The notes: a model not told the origin generated them from the sequence alone. 64,000 nucleotides of DNA from Pseudomonas triticicola (GCF_019145375.1 NZ_JAHSTX010000002.1:438001-502000), one strand, 5' to 3'; positions 1-11,000 are shown, counted from the stretch's first letter. Translations and numbers: made by a program.

Positions 1-1
1 C

Positions 2-289
2 GTGCCGTTTACCGGGGTGTATCTGGTGAATGTCGACATCGACGGCAAGACCTGGCCCGGCGTCGCCAATATCGGCGTGCGCCCTACGGTGCAAGGGGAT
101 GGCAAAGCCCACCTCGAGGTCCATCTGTTAGATTTTGCCGGCGATCTGTATGACCGGCGTTTGACGGTGGTTTTCCACCAAAAGCTGCGTGAAGAGCAGC
201 GCTTCGCCTCTCTGGAGGCATTGAAAACGGCGATCAATGCGGATGTCGCCACCGCCCGTGCACTAGCCGCACCTAGCGCCCATCGCTAA
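2..289 (+). CDS. ribF: Riboflavin kinase/FAD synthetase, C-terminal part
   Basis: Only the last 95 residues are inside the window; the gene begins upstream. They match the C-terminal riboflavin kinase domain of bifunctional RibF, which turns riboflavin into FMN and then FAD. Visible features are the domain segment PGVANIGVRPTV, the strand LEVHLLDF and the ending LREEQRFASLEALKTAI. The gene ends 13 bases before ileS on the same strand, the usual ribF-ileS-lspA order of gammaproteobacteria, so it is probably cotranscribed with them. The identification rests on domain pattern and context. Confidence 0.9.
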   Translation: MPFTGVYLVNVDIDGKTWPGVANIGVRPTVQGDGKAHLEVHLLDFAGDLYDRRLTVVFHQKLREEQRFASLEALKTAINADVATARALAAPSAHR

Positions 290-302
290 TGAAGAGCCTT
301 AA

Positions 303-3134
303 ATGACCGACTATAAAGCCACGCTAAACCTTCCGGACACCGCCTTCCCAATGAAGGCCGGCCTGCCACAGCGCGAACCGCAGATCCTGCAGCGCTGGGA
401 CAGTATTGGCCTGTACGGAAAGTTGCGCGAGATTGGCAAGGATCGTCCGAAGTTCGTCCTGCACGACGGCCCTCCGTACGCCAACGGCACGATCCACATC
501 GGTCACGCACTGAACAAGATTCTCAAGGACATGATCATCCGCTCGAAAACCCTGTCGGGTTTCGACGCGCCGTACGTCCCCGGCTGGGACTGCCATGGCC
601 TGCCGATCGAGCACAAGGTGGAAGTGACCCACGGCAAGAACCTCGGCGCGGATAAGACCCGCGAGCTATGCCGTGCCTACGCCACCGAGCAGATCGAAGG
701 GCAGAAGTCCGAATTCATCCGTCTCGGCGTGCTCGGCGACTTCGCCAACCCGTACAAGACCATGGACTTCAAGAACGAGGCCGGTGAAATCCGCGCCCTC
801 GCCGAAATCGTCAAGGGCGGCTTCGTCTTCAAGGGCCTCAAGCCAGTGAACTGGTGCTTCGATTGCGGTTCGGCTCTGGCTGAAGCGGAAGTCGAGTACG
901 AGAACAAAAAGTCCTCGACCATCGACGTTGCGTTCCCGATCGCTGACGAGGCCAAACTGGCTGCCGCGTTCGGCCTGGCGTCGCTGAGCAAACCTGCTGC
1001 GATCGTGATCTGGACCACCACCCCGTGGACCATCCCGGCCAACCAGGCGCTGAACGTGCACCCGGAATTCAACTATGCCCTGGTCGATATCGGCGACAAG
1101 CTGCTGGTGCTGGCTGAAGAGCTGGTCGAAGCCTGCCTGGCGCGCTACGGCGTGGAAGGTTCGGTCATCGCCACCACCACCGGTAAAGAACTTGAGCTGA
1201 TCAACTTCCGTCACCCGTTCTACGATCGTCTGTCGCCGGTGTACCTGGCTGATTACGTCGAACTGGGCGCTGGCACCGGCGTGGTTCACTCCGCCCCGGC
1301 CTACGGCGTGGACGACTTTGTGACCTGCAAGAAATACGGCATGGTCAACGACGACATCCTCAACCCGGTACAGAGCAACGGCGTGTACGTGCCGTCGCTG
1401 GAATTCTTCGGCGGCCAGTTCATCTGGAAGGCCAACCCGGCCATCGTCGAAAAACTGACCGAAGTCGGTGCGCTGATGCACACCACCGTCATCGAACACA
1501 GCTACATGCACTGCTGGCGCCACAAGACTCCGCTGATCTATCGCGCCACCGCGCAGTGGTTCATCGGCATGGATAAAGAGCCAACCAGCGGCGACACCCT
1601 GCGCGTGCGCTCGCTCAAAGCCATCGAAGACACCAAGTTCGTTCCGGCCTGGGGCCAGGCGCGTCTGCACTCGATGATCGCCAATCGTCCGGACTGGTGC
1701 ATCTCGCGTCAGCGCAACTGGGGCGTGCCGATCCCGTTCTTCCTCAACAAGGAAAGCGGCGAGCTGCACCCGCGTACCGTCGAGCTGATGGAAGAAGTCG
1801 CCAAACGCGTTGAAGTCGAAGGTATCGAAGCCTGGTTCAAACTCGACGCTGCCGAACTGCTCGGTGATGAAGCGCCGCAGTACGACAAGATCAGCGACAC
1901 CCTCGACGTCTGGTTCGACTCGGGCACCACGCATTGGCACGTCCTGCGCGGTTCGCACCCGATGGGTCACGAGAGCGGCCCGCGTGCCGACCTGTACCTG
2001 GAAGGTTCCGACCAGCACCGTGGCTGGTTCCACTCGTCCCTGCTGACCGGTTGCGCCATCGACAACCACGCGCCGTACCGCGAACTGCTGACTCACGGCT
2101 TCACCGTCGACGAGTCCGGGCGCAAGATGTCCAAATCGCTGGGCAACGTGATCGCGCCGCAGAAGGTCAACGACACCCTGGGCGCCGACATCATGCGTCT
2201 GTGGGTCGCTTCGACCGACTACTCCGGCGAAATGGCGGTGTCCGAGCAGATTCTGCAGCGCAGCGCCGATGCCTACCGTCGTATCCGTAACACCGCGCGT
2301 TTCCTGCTTTCCAACCTGACCGGTTTCAACCCGGCCACCGACCTGCTGCCGGCCGAAGACATGCTGGCGCTGGATCGCTGGGCGGTGGATCGTACGCTGC
2401 TGCTGCAACGCGAGTTGCAAGAGCACTACGGCGAATACCGTTTCTGGAACGTGTACTCGAAGATCCACAACTTCTGCGTGCAGGAGCTGGGTGGTTTCTA
2501 CCTCGACATCATCAAGGACCGCCAGTACACCACCGGTGCCGACAGCAAGGCCCGTCGCTCGTGCCAGACCGCGCTGTTCCACATCTCTGAAGCGCTGGTG
2601 CGCTGGATCGCGCCGATCCTCGCCTTCACCGCCGACGAGCTGTGGCAGTACCTGCCGGGCGAGCGTAACGAGTCGGTCATGCTCAACACCTGGTACGAAG
2701 GCCTGACCGAGCTGCCGGAAGGCTTCGAGCTGGGTCGCGCCTACTGGGATCGCATCATGGAAGTGAAAGTCGCGGTCAACAAAGAGATGGAAATCCAGCG
2801 TGCGGCGAAAGCCGTCGGTGGCAACCTGCAGGCCGAAGTGACGCTGTTTGCCGAAGAGGCGCTGAGCGCCGATCTGGCCAAGCTGAGCAACGAGCTGCGC
2901 TTTGTCCTGATCACCTCGACTGCCAGCGTTGCACCGTTCGTTCAGGCTCCGGCCGATGCAGTGGCCACCGAAGTCAGCGGTCTGAAACTGAAGATCGTCA
3001 AATCGGCGTTCCCGAAATGCGCGCGTTGCTGGCATTGCCGCGAAGACGTCGGCGTGAACCCGGAGCATCCGGAAATCTGCGGTCGTTGTGTCGACAATAT
3101 CAGCGGTGCTGGCGAGGTTCGTCACTATGCCTGA
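303..3134 (+). CDS. ileS: Isoleucyl-tRNA synthetase
   Basis: Class I aminoacyl-tRNA synthetase that charges tRNA-Ile in the cytoplasm. At 943 residues it has the normal bacterial length. The HIGH-type ATP motif is visible near residue 60 ([13 protein letters not shown]) and the KMSKS loop near residue 605 ([10 protein letters not shown]). The editing domain lies between, with the segment [11 protein letters not shown]. The C-terminus carries the zinc-binding pattern CARCWHC...CGRC typical of the bacterial-type enzyme (the mupirocin-sensitive kind by family; not tested here). The stop codon overlaps the start of lspA, which implies translational coupling. Confidence 0.98.
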   Translation: MTDYKATLNLPDTAFPMKAGLPQREPQILQRWDSIGLYGKLREIGKDRPKFVLHDGPPYANGTIHIGHALNKILKDMIIRSKTLSGFDAPYVPGWDCHGLPIEHKVEVTHGKNLGADKTRELCRAYATEQIEGQKSEFIRLGVLGDFANPYKTMDFKNEAGEIRALAEIVKGGFVFKGLKPVNWCFDCGSALAEAEVEYENKKSSTIDVAFPIADEAKLAAAFGLASLSKPAAIVIWTTTPWTIPANQALNVHPEFNYALVDIGDKLLVLAEELVEACLARYGVEGSVIATTTGKELELINFRHPFYDRLSPVYLADYVELGAGTGVVHSAPAYGVDDFVTCKKYGMVNDDILNPVQSNGVYVPSLEFFGGQFIWKANPAIVEKLTEVGALMHTTVIEHSYMHCWRHKTPLIYRATAQWFIGMDKEPTSGDTLRVRSLKAIEDTKFVPAWGQARLHSMIANRPDWCISRQRNWGVPIPFFLNKESGELHPRTVELMEEVAKRVEVEGIEAWFKLDAAELLGDEAPQYDKISDTLDVWFDSGTTHWHVLRGSHPMGHESGPRADLYLEGSDQHRGWFHSSLLTGCAIDNHAPYRELLTHGFTVDESGRKMSKSLGNVIAPQKVNDTLGADIMRLWVASTDYSGEMAVSEQILQRSADAYRRIRNTARFLLSNLTGFNPATDLLPAEDMLALDRWAVDRTLLLQRELQEHYGEYRFWNVYSKIHNFCVQELGGFYLDIIKDRQYTTGADSKARRSCQTALFHISEALVRWIAPILAFTADELWQYLPGERNESVMLNTWYEGLTELPEGFELGRAYWDRIMEVKVAVNKEMEIQRAAKAVGGNLQAEVTLFAEEALSADLAKLSNELRFVLITSTASVAPFVQAPADAVATEVSGLKLKIVKSAFPKCARCWHCREDVGVNPEHPEICGRCVDNISGAGEVRHYA

Positions 3135-3639
3135 TGCCATTGGCCGTTTCGGACGGCTGAGCTGGCTGTGGTTGAGCTTGCTGGTTCTGATCATTGACCA
3201 GGCCAGCAAGTTCTACTTCGAAGCCAAGCTCGAAATGTTCCAGCAGATCGTGATCATTCCCGATCTGTTCAGCTGGACGCTGGCCTACAACACCGGTGCC
3301 GCCTTCAGCTTCCTCGCCGACAGCTCCGGCTGGCAGCGCTGGCTGTTTGCCCTGATCGCGATTGTGGTCAGTGCCGTGCTGGTGGTCTGGCTCAAGCGTC
3401 TGGGCCGCAACGACACCTGGCTGGCCGTCGCCCTGGCGTTGGTGCTGGGTGGTGCGCTGGGCAACCTGTATGACCGCGTTGCCCTGGGCCATGTGATCGA
3501 CTTCATTCTGGTGCACTGGCAGAACCGCTGGTATTTCCCGGCGTTCAACATTGCCGACAGTGCGATCACCGTTGGCGCGATCATGCTGGCACTGGACATG
3601 TTCAAATCGAAGAAAACCGAAGAGGCTGCTCATGACTGA
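3127..3639 (+). CDS. lspA: Lipoprotein signal peptidase (signal peptidase II)
   Basis: Inner-membrane aspartyl protease that removes signal peptides from diacylglyceryl-modified prolipoproteins. The 170-residue product has four hydrophobic segments and both aspartate motifs of the family: GNLYDRV and FNIADSAI. I place the start at the ATG at 3127, which overlaps the ileS stop; the upstream in-frame ATG lies within ileS and would add an unlikely N-terminus. Its substrates would include the lipoproteins BamD and ChaN encoded further along this window. The 3' end overlaps fkpB. Confidence 0.97.
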   Translation: MPDAIGRFGRLSWLWLSLLVLIIDQASKFYFEAKLEMFQQIVIIPDLFSWTLAYNTGAAFSFLADSSGWQRWLFALIAIVVSAVLVVWLKRLGRNDTWLAVALALVLGGALGNLYDRVALGHVIDFILVHWQNRWYFPAFNIADSAITVGAIMLALDMFKSKKTEEAAHD

Positions 3640-4084
3640 ACCGCTATCGACTGAGCAACGCATCGGCCAGAACACCGAAGTCACCCTGCACTTCGCCTTG
3701 CGCCTGGAAAACGGTGACACCGTCGACAGTACCTTCGACAAGGCCCCGGCGACGTTCAAGGTCGGCGATGGCAACCTGCTGCCGGGCTTCGAAGCCGCAC
3801 TGTTCGGCTTCAAGGCCGGCGACAAGCGCACCCTGATCGTCGAGCCGGAAAACGCTTTTGGTCAGCCGAACCCGCAGAACGTGCAGACCATCCCGCGTTC
3901 GCAGTTCACCGACATGGAGTTGTCGCCGGGTCTGCTGGTGATCTTCAACGATGCGGCCAATACTGAATTGCCAGGTGTGGTGAAGGAATTCGACGACACG
4001 CAAGTGACCGTCGACTTCAACCACCCGCTGGCGGGCAAGACGCTGACCTTTGACGTGGAAATCATTTCCGTCGAAGCGATCTAA
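3632..4084 (+). CDS. fkpB: FKBP-type peptidyl-prolyl isomerase (SlpA-like)
   Basis: Small 150-residue prolyl isomerase of the FKBP/SlyD-like class. The FKBP half has LRLENGDTVDSTF, the insert-in-flap region follows (LIVEPENAFGQPNPQNVQ), and the end is FDVEIISVEAI. No signal peptide is visible, so it should act in the cytoplasm. The ATG at 3632 overlaps the end of lspA by 8 bases and directly starts a well-conserved N-terminus ([12 protein letters not shown]). It lies between lspA and ispH, the same place as in E. coli. Confidence 0.94.
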   Translation: MTEPLSTEQRIGQNTEVTLHFALRLENGDTVDSTFDKAPATFKVGDGNLLPGFEAALFGFKAGDKRTLIVEPENAFGQPNPQNVQTIPRSQFTDMELSPGLLVIFNDAANTELPGVVKEFDDTQVTVDFNHPLAGKTLTFDVEIISVEAI

Positions 4085-4102
4085 AATGCAGGAGTGAGCT
4101 TC

Positions 4103-4230
4103 TGTGGTGAGGGGATTTATCCCCGCTGGGGTGCGAAGCGCCCCCAGACCAGTCAACGGATTCTGAGATAAGTCCGTTGACGGTCTACGACTGCCAAGCA
4201 GCCGAGCGGGGATGAATCCCCTCGCCACAA
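4103..4230. repeat. Inverted repeat, GGGGAT-type intergenic element
   Basis: Two arms of about 28 bases (TGTGGTGAGGGGATTTATCC on the left and its near complement ending at CCTCGCCACAA on the right) enclose about 65 bases. The centre also contains GTCAACGGA and TCCGTTGAC as a shorter complementary pair. It fills the fkpB-ispH gap and has no coding sequence. It resembles REP-derived elements dispersed in Pseudomonas intergenic regions and differs from the GTGGGAGCGAG family found elsewhere in the window. RNA from it could fold as a long stem. Confidence 0.75.
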
Positions 4231-4289
4231 CAAGCAGGTCTCCACAGTCTGTTTTCCATTGTTTTCGCGCGCAAGACACGAGGCACAGC

Positions 4290-5234
4290 ATGCAAATCAA
4301 ACTCGCCAACCCCCGTGGCTTCTGCGCCGGTGTGGACCGGGCGATCGAAATCGTCAACCGCGCCCTGGAAGTCTTCGGGCCGCCGATCTATGTGCGTCAC
4401 GAAGTGGTGCACAACAAGTTCGTCGTCGAAGACCTGCGCAGCCGTGGCGCGATTTTCGTCGAAGAGCTCGATCAGGTACCCGATGACGTCATCGTCATCT
4501 TCAGCGCCCACGGTGTTTCCCAAGCCGTGCGCAACGAAGCCGCCGGTCGTGGCCTGAAAGTCTTCGATGCAACCTGCCCGCTGGTGACGAAGGTGCACAT
4601 CGAAGTCGCCAAATACAGCCGCGACGGTCGCGAGTGCATCCTGATCGGCCACGCCGGTCACCCGGAGGTTGAAGGCACCATGGGTCAGTACGACGCCAGC
4701 AATGGCGGCGCGATCTACCTCGTCGAAGACGAAAAGGACGTGGCCGCATTGCAGGTGCGCGATCCGCAAAGACTCGCCTTCGTCACCCAGACAACCTTGT
4801 CGATGGACGATACCAGCCGTGTGATCGACGCCCTGCGCACGCGCTTCCCGGCCATCGGTGGCCCGCGCAAGGACGACATCTGCTACGCCACACAAAACCG
4901 CCAGGACGCCGTCAAGCAACTGGCCGACGAATGCGACGTGGTGCTGGTGGTCGGCAGCCCGAACAGTTCCAACTCCAACCGTCTGCGCGAATTGGCTGAG
5001 CGCATGGCGACTCCGGCGTACCTGATCGACGGTGCCGAGGATCTGCAACAGAGCTGGTTCGACGGCGTCGAGCGCATTGGCATTACCGCTGGCGCCTCGG
5101 CACCGGAAGTGCTGGTCCGGGGCGTGATCCAGCAATTGCAGGCCTGGGGCGCCACCGGTGCCGACGAGTTGGCTGGCCGTGAGGAGAACATCACGTTCTC
5201 GATGCCGAAAGAGCTGCGCGTCCGTTCGATCTGA
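4290..5234 (+). CDS. ispH: 4-hydroxy-3-methylbut-2-enyl diphosphate reductase
   Basis: Last enzyme of the MEP isoprenoid pathway; it uses an iron-sulfur cluster to make IPP and DMAPP. The 314-residue product carries the three cluster cysteines in the expected contexts: [12 protein letters not shown] near residue 13, [12 protein letters not shown] near residue 96, and [11 protein letters not shown] near residue 197. The substrate loop [12 protein letters not shown] is also present. The start is the ATG at 4290, giving the conserved [10 protein letters not shown]; longer in-frame starts read into the upstream repeat. The last 44 bases overlap the convergent fimT gene. Confidence 0.97.
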   Translation: MQIKLANPRGFCAGVDRAIEIVNRALEVFGPPIYVRHEVVHNKFVVEDLRSRGAIFVEELDQVPDDVIVIFSAHGVSQAVRNEAAGRGLKVFDATCPLVTKVHIEVAKYSRDGRECILIGHAGHPEVEGTMGQYDASNGGAIYLVEDEKDVAALQVRDPQRLAFVTQTTLSMDDTSRVIDALRTRFPAIGGPRKDDICYATQNRQDAVKQLADECDVVLVVGSPNSSNSNRLRELAERMATPAYLIDGAEDLQQSWFDGVERIGITAGASAPEVLVRGVIQQLQAWGATGADELAGREENITFSMPKELRVRSI

Positions 5235-5760
5235 CGCTTCTGCGTTTGTCGCACAGCGCCTGTTCGGTCTCCTGACTGCCCAGGCGGACGCGACCGGTCG
5301 CCGCCAGCACGATCTGCCGCTGGCTGACCGGTTCGCGCGGCGAGCAGATGTGTATCGTCCCCGCCTGAAATCGCCGCCCCGGCATCAGCGGCTGCCCCAG
5401 ATGACTGAACCGCACATAGCGGCTCACCCACCAGTTGCCGACAATCGGCACCTTCGCCTCACTGGCGCGTTCAACCAGCAGCGGATTGCTGCTGTCCTCC
5501 GGCCCCTTGCCGTTGAGATCAAGAATGATCCGCCATCCCTGACTCCAGTCACCATCGATGCCATGGATCACCACGCTCTGATTGTGCGTGATGGCCAAGG
5601 TGCGAGCGTGGCGAATACCTTCGATCAGCGACTGCGCAGCGTGGTCGCGCTGAGTCGCTTGCTTGAGCGCGGCGAACGCCGGGCTGACCAGCAGCAGAAC
5701 AATTGCGCCAATCGCCAGTCCCATAAGCAGTTCAATCAGGCTGAAACCGTGTTGCGGCAT
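5191..5760 (-). CDS. fimT: FimT-type type IV pseudopilin (GspH/FimT family)
   Basis: 189-residue prepilin-like protein. It has a 5-residue leader cut after glycine (MPQHG, then FSLIELLMG with Glu5), one N-terminal membrane helix and a GspH/FimT globular domain. A strong ribosome site (GGAGGGA) precedes the ATG at 5760. The C-terminal part contains GRVR, matching the GRxR DNA-binding motif described for FimT pseudopilins in natural transformation, followed by a basic tail. It is transcribed away from the minor pilin operon, and its 3' end overlaps ispH by 44 bases. The assignment to FimT rather than FimU rests on the motif and position, and remains an inference. Confidence 0.82.
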   Translation of the reverse strand: MPQHGFSLIELLMGLAIGAIVLLLVSPAFAALKQATQRDHAAQSLIEGIRHARTLAITHNQSVVIHGIDGDWSQGWRIILDLNGKGPEDSSNPLLVERASEAKVPIVGNWWVSRYVRFSHLGQPLMPGRRFQAGTIHICSPREPVSQRQIVLAATGRVRLGSQETEQALCDKRRSVRSNGRAALSASRT

Positions 5761-5890
5761 GAAAAATCCCTCCGTGGAATGGTGTGAGCGGCGCATTCCG
5801 TGCGCCGCGCAGGGCAAATCAGTCGGCATGTGCCGAGCGAATGTTCTAGCGTGTAGAAGCAGGTATAGCCGACGGCAACGGAGGGCACCG

Positions 5891-6364
5891 ATGGATCTTC
5901 GTACAAAAGGTTTCACGCTGGTCGAGTTGCTGGTCGCCATTGCGGTGTTCCTGATACTGATCACGCTGGCGGTGCCGGCCTTTACCCGTACGATCCAGAG
6001 CAGCAAGGCGGATACCGAAGTCGGCGACTTGCAGCGCGCGATCAATTTCGCTCGCCTCGAGGCAATCAATCGCGGCGTGACCACGCGTCTGCGTCCGACC
6101 GCCGGCGGCAGTGTGTGGACCGGTGAGCTGGCGGTCTACGACAGTACTGGCAATCCGGCCAATGTGTTGCGGGTTGTTCCAGCGATGAGCAGCGGCGCGA
6201 CTCTGACGCTACCCTCAGGAGTGACCGCACTGGATTTCAACAATCTTGGTGGTCTGGCGGCACCGTCGACGGCGGTAGTCATCGGTTACACGCTGGGCAC
6301 GCAAAGCAGGACGCTGAACGTGTGTTTGAACGGACGCATTCAACTGGGTGGAAATTGCGGATGA
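5891..6364 (+). CDS. fimU: Minor pilin FimU (GspH family)
   Basis: First gene of the minor pilin operon. The 157-residue product has a 7-residue leader (MDLRTKG, then FTLVELLVAIAVF with Glu5) processed by PilD, and a GspH-type domain. It ends in NGRIQLGGNCG, so the GRxR motif seen in the neighbouring FimT is not present. FimU belongs to the tip complex that primes pilus assembly and connects PilV-PilW-PilX to the PilA shaft. The start at 5891 is the first ATG before the leader. The next gene overlaps its stop. Confidence 0.86.
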   Translation: MDLRTKGFTLVELLVAIAVFLILITLAVPAFTRTIQSSKADTEVGDLQRAINFARLEAINRGVTTRLRPTAGGSVWTGELAVYDSTGNPANVLRVVPAMSSGATLTLPSGVTALDFNNLGGLAAPSTAVVIGYTLGTQSRTLNVCLNGRIQLGGNCG

Positions 6365-6810
6365 GGGCAGGGAGCAAAAACGCACAGGAGGGCATGACGC
6401 TGATCGAAGTGCTGGTCGCGCTGCTGATTCTCACCGTCGGGCTGTTGGGCGCAGCGGCGGTGCAGCTCAACGCGCTGAAGTACACCGACAGTTCGCGGAT
6501 GACCAGTCAGGCCAGCTTCATCGCCTATGACATGATGGATCGCATCCGCGCCAATTCCGGTGCCAACTACACCGTCACGCCACCGACCTCGGGCAATCTC
6601 AGTAATGCGCGGGACCAGGACCTCTACGATTTCACCACCAACATCGCCAACTTCGGCGGCCCGACCGCGACGGGCAGTATCACCCTCAACCAGCGGGTCT
6701 ACACCATCACGATCACCTGGAGCGATGCGCGCGCGGCCAACGCTGCCAGTGCCCAGCGCAGTTTCGTCCTGACCAGCCGGGCGGCGGTCGATCCGGTGGC
6801 CACGCCATGA
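6361..6810 (+). CDS. pilV: Minor pilin PilV
   Basis: 149-residue type IV minor pilin. The N-terminus is an 11-residue leader ending in glycine, then MTLIEVLVALLILTVGLLG with Glu5, so the first mature residue is methionine instead of phenylalanine. The PilV/GspI signature continues with GAAAVQLNALKYTDSSRM. It overlaps fimU by 4 bases (ATGA) and pilW by 4 bases, which implies translational coupling and stoichiometric production. Family knowledge puts PilV in the priming complex at the pilus tip. Confidence 0.87.
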   Translation: MRAGSKNAQEGMTLIEVLVALLILTVGLLGAAAVQLNALKYTDSSRMTSQASFIAYDMMDRIRANSGANYTVTPPTSGNLSNARDQDLYDFTTNIANFGGPTATGSITLNQRVYTITITWSDARAANAASAQRSFVLTSRAAVDPVATP

Positions 6811-7520
6811 AGCACGCCAGCCGTGGTTTCGGCCTGATCGAATTGCTGATTGCCCTGGCTTTGGGGTTGATCGTCGTACTCGGCGTGGTGCAGATTTTCA
6901 TCGCCGCGAAAAACACCTACGTCAGTCAGAACAGCGCCGCCGCGATGCAGGAAGACGCGCGCTTTGTCTTGAGCAAGATGATTCAGGAAATTCGCATGGT
7001 CGGCATGTTCGGCTGCCTCGGCACCATCGTCGACTCCAGCTCAGCAGGGGATTTCAACGCGGCGCAACTCACTCCGATCAACTGGGATAACGCCAGTCTC
7101 AAGCTGACCATGGTCACCGCCGATGTCGGCAGCGGCGGGGGAACGCCGACCTGGACGGTGATTTCCGATTGTCGCAACAGCGCGGTCGCCTACAGCGGAT
7201 TGCGCAACCCGACCACGGGGCAGATCGCGTTCCCGATCCGGCGCCTGATCTACAGCTTCAGCAATAACCAGATCCTCATGGGCACTGGCAGCGGCAATCC
7301 GGCGCAGCAAGTGCTGGTGAACAACGTCAGCGCCTTCAACGTCACCTTCGGCCTAGCCAGCTCGGCGACAGACGTCGCAGCCTCGACCTACAGCAGCAAT
7401 CCTGGCGATCCCGCGCGCATCCGCAGTGTGCGCCTGAGCCTGACCCTCACCGACCCGAACAATCGGGTGCGCAATCAAACCTTCAACGTGGTTGCGGCAT
7501 TGCGCAACCGCTTGCCATGA
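6807..7520 (+). CDS. pilW: Minor pilin PilW
   Basis: 237-residue minor pilin of the GspJ/PilW type. The short leader MKHASRG precedes FGLIELLIALALG, with Glu5 and a membrane helix. The body contains AAAMQEDARFVLSKMIQEIRM, normal for PilW. It overlaps pilV at the ATGA and is followed after 10 bases by pilX. The product should be inserted in the inner membrane, cut by PilD, and assembled into the tip complex with PilV, PilX and PilY1. Confidence 0.87.
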   Translation: MKHASRGFGLIELLIALALGLIVVLGVVQIFIAAKNTYVSQNSAAAMQEDARFVLSKMIQEIRMVGMFGCLGTIVDSSSAGDFNAAQLTPINWDNASLKLTMVTADVGSGGGTPTWTVISDCRNSAVAYSGLRNPTTGQIAFPIRRLIYSFSNNQILMGTGSGNPAQQVLVNNVSAFNVTFGLASSATDVAASTYSSNPGDPARIRSVRLSLTLTDPNNRVRNQTFNVVAALRNRLP

Positions 7521-7530
7521 GGGGGCGGCG

Positions 7531-8010
7531 ATGAGGATTTCCTTGCAACAACATAAGGCCCAGCGCGGCATGGTCTTGTTGGTCAGTCTGGTGTTTCTGC
7601 TTTTGCTGACATTGATCGGTTTGTCCTCGATGCAGAGCGCCAACCTGCAAGAGAAAATGGCCGGCAGCGTAAGCCTGCGCAATCAATCATTTCAGGCGGC
7701 CGAAGCGGCATTGCGTGTGGGCGAAAGCGCAGTACAACTGGACAGTTATTCGTTGGGGGTGTGCAGCGGCACGAGCCAATGTCTGCCGCCGGCGGAATCG
7801 TCATCGGTCAGCTCGGCAGGTTTCAATTCGACCTCCGGAGTGACCTGGATCGCTGCCGGTAATGGCTTTTATGGCGTGCAGAACATCGGCACGACCCTGA
7901 CGGCGGTGAACGTGCCGAGTAACACCTCGGCAACCCTGTATCGAGTCACTGCGGTTGGCATCGCCGGCAATTCGCGTAGCGTGGTGGAGAGTGTCTATGC
8001 GAAGTATTGA
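7531..8010 (+). CDS. pilX: Minor pilin PilX
   Basis: 159-residue minor pilin. The leader ends in QRG and is followed by MVLLVSLVFLLLLTLIGLSS, so the helix lacks the usual Glu5. The following AANLQEKMAGS-like stretch (NLQEKMAGSVSLRNQSFQAA) is characteristic of PilX N-terminal domains. I chose the ATG at 7531, after a GGGGGCGG ribosome site; the longer in-frame start overlaps pilW and adds a non-pilin extension. The end overlaps pilY1. Lack of Glu5 is also a property of tip pseudopilin GspK in type II secretion, consistent with a distal position. Confidence 0.85.
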   Translation: MRISLQQHKAQRGMVLLVSLVFLLLLTLIGLSSMQSANLQEKMAGSVSLRNQSFQAAEAALRVGESAVQLDSYSLGVCSGTSQCLPPAESSSVSSAGFNSTSGVTWIAAGNGFYGVQNIGTTLTAVNVPSNTSATLYRVTAVGIAGNSRSVVESVYAKY

Positions 8011-11000
8011 GCGCGGCCTGTCGCTGCTGGTCGGCATGCTCCTGAGCCTTTATCTGGCGGCACCGGCCTGGGCTTTCACGCCGTCCGATTCGCCATTGCT
8101 GAGCGCGGCTGCGGTGGCGCCCAACGTGATGCTGCTGATCGATGATTCGGGGAGTATGAACAGCATCATTTACGCCGCCGAATTCAACCCTAACGTCAAC
8201 CGCACTCCCGCCCGCCAGTGCAATGCGTTCCTCGGCTTGTGCTCTGCACTCAATGCGCCGCAGATTACCGGCGACACGGTATTTCTATCGAGCCTGCCGA
8301 CTTCCGGTTGCTCGGGAGGCGCCTACGCGTTCTACAACAACAGCGTGGCGCCGTTGTGCCTCAAGCTCCCTGATCCCGTAGGCAACGAGAACACCCGTTA
8401 TTCTGCCGATTACATTTCCTACATAGTCAGCCTCGCCAACAGCAACGGCACCCGCGACTTCACCAACGGGGCGATCCCCAACGATTACCGGATGAACGTG
8501 GCGCGCAACGTTTCCACCGCACTGGTGAGCAGCAACCGCACCTTGCGCATGGGCCTGTCGACGTTCAACCCGGCCACCAGCAGCAACCCGGGCAACGGCG
8601 GGTTTATCGCCCGCTCGATCACCGATTTGTCACCGGTCACCGGCAGCGTGACCCAAGCCCAGGCAGACACCAACTACAACGCGCTGATTTCATCGATCAA
8701 CGGCTTGAACGCAGTCGCCAATACGCCGTTGGCCGAGAGCTACTACGAAGTCACCCGCTACATGCGTGGCCTGGCGCCTTACTACAACGGCACGCCGGCG
8801 ACCTATACCAGCCCGATTCAATATCGCTGCCAGAAAAACTACGGCGTGGTGATTACCGATGGCTTGCCGACCTATGACCGTACCTTCCCGACCAACGATC
8901 CGCTGGGGGGCAGTCGGTTGCCGAACTGGGATGGCGTGAACAATGACGGCGACAACCTCAACGGTGACGGTGAAGGCGATACGCTCTATCTGGATGACAT
9001 CGCCAAATTCGCCTTCGACATCGACATGCGTTCGACCGGTACCGACGCCGCCGGCAAGAGCTGGAACGCGGTGGATTTTCCCCGGCAGAACATGAATACC
9101 TACACCGTGGGTTTCGCTGCGGATAATGACATGTTGTCCGACGCCGCCAGTTACGGGCAGGGCAGGTATTACCAGGCGACCGACAGCTCCGGGCTCAATG
9201 CGGCGTTATCGTCGGCACTCAGCGATATCACTTCCAAGGCCGGCTCCGGTGGTGCCGGCGTTGCCAGCAGCAGCACGTTGACCAGTGGCAGCAGTTTTTA
9301 CCAGACAACCTACGATCCCAAGGATTGGCGCGGCACGATCAGGTCGTTCGGCTTTACCTCGACCGGCACGGTAAATACCTCGGCGGCGCAATGGTCGACC
9401 GACACCACCATCGTGCCCTCTGCCACAGCGCCGACTTTCCAGTCATGGAACACCTTGAGCAACACGCCCATTGCTCTGGCATTCGGCAGCTTTTCCCCAG
9501 CCCAGCAGAACACGTTGAATCAGGGCCTGCCCACCGGTATCAGCGGCACTGAACTGGTGGAGTGGAGCAAAGGGACCAACAGGGCCGGGCTCAAAGTGCG
9601 CACTGCGCTGCTGGGCGACATCATCAATTCGCCGCTGGTACTCGCGTCGCCTTCGGACAAGACCGCATCCGATCTGACGGGTGACAGCAGTTACACCAAC
9701 TACCTGACCACCAAGGCTGCGAACATGAATACCAGTCTGGTAGTGAACGCCAACGACGGTTTCGTCAACGTGATCAATTCGGCGAACGGCACCCGCCGTT
9801 ATGCCTACATGCCCTCCAGCGTGCTGCCTTCGTTGCGGCTGATTGCGGATACCAATTACGTCAACGGCGTCAGCCACAAGTTTCTCGTGGATGGTCAGCT
9901 CGGCGTGTTCGATGCGCAGGCCGGCACCACCTGGAGAACGCTGGCCATTGGCGGAACGGGGGCCGGTGGCAAAACCTTCTACGGACTGCAACTGTTCGAT
10001 GCCTCGGCAGGCAACGTGATCAAGGCACTGTGGGAAGTCAGTGCGCCGGCTACGGCCAATGCGTCGAATGCTTTCAATGATCTGGGTTACGCCTACGCCC
10101 GTCCGGAAGTGGCACGCTTGGCCAATGGTCGCTGGGCGACATTCATCGCCAACGGCTACGGCAGCAATTCGGGGGTTGCGGCTTTGTATGTACTGGATGC
10201 AATGGATGGTTCGCTGATCAGGAAAATCGTCATCGACAGCACGGAAACCACTAACGGTCTGTCTTCGGTAAAGCTCAGGGTCAACTCTTCCAACGTAGTG
10301 CAGGCTGCCTACGCTGGTGACCTGAAGGGGCGTATGTGGAAATTCGACTTGAGCGCACCCGGGGCAGAAAGCTGGGGCGTTGCGTTTGCCGGCAAGCCTT
10401 TGTTTACAGCCCCGGGTGGGGCAACGCAGCCGATTACTGCGCAACCGCTGCTGGCGGATAATCCGCAGGGCGGCAAGCAAGTGTTCTTTGGCACCGGCAA
10501 GTTCAACGAGACTGCCGACAAGACCAACAAGGATCTGCAGGCGTTCTATTCAATCTGGGATGCAGAGGGTGGGGCCGGCCAAATCACCGTTAGCAGTTTG
10601 CAAGCGCAGGCGATTACCGGCTCGTTCTCCGGCAGTTCCGGGCAGTTTCTGACCACCAGCCAGAATGAAACGACCTATCCGGCAGAGAAAGGCTGGTATC
10701 TGCCGCTGGTGTATAACAACGTGCTGACCGGCGAGCGCGTGATCAACCAGGCCAGCATCGTGCTGGGGCGAGTCGTTTTTACCACCGCCAGCGTCGATAC
10801 CACTGACCCTTGTTCGAGCTTTGGTACGGGCCGACTGGTCGAACTCGATGCGTTCAACGGTAAGATGCTCAACTACGCCGTGATCGACACCAACGGTGAC
10901 CGTTTGGTCGATGGCACTGACACGATATCAAGTGGCGTGGTATTCACCGGTGGCATTCCGACCCTTAACGTCATTTCAGCCGGTGGTACGGGAAAGGTCG

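Noticed and set aside
666..3209. 847-codon open frame antisense to ileS
   Set aside because: Lies opposite ileS and has the composition expected from the complement of a GC-rich gene (many His, Gln, Arg, Val). No domain or ribosome site.
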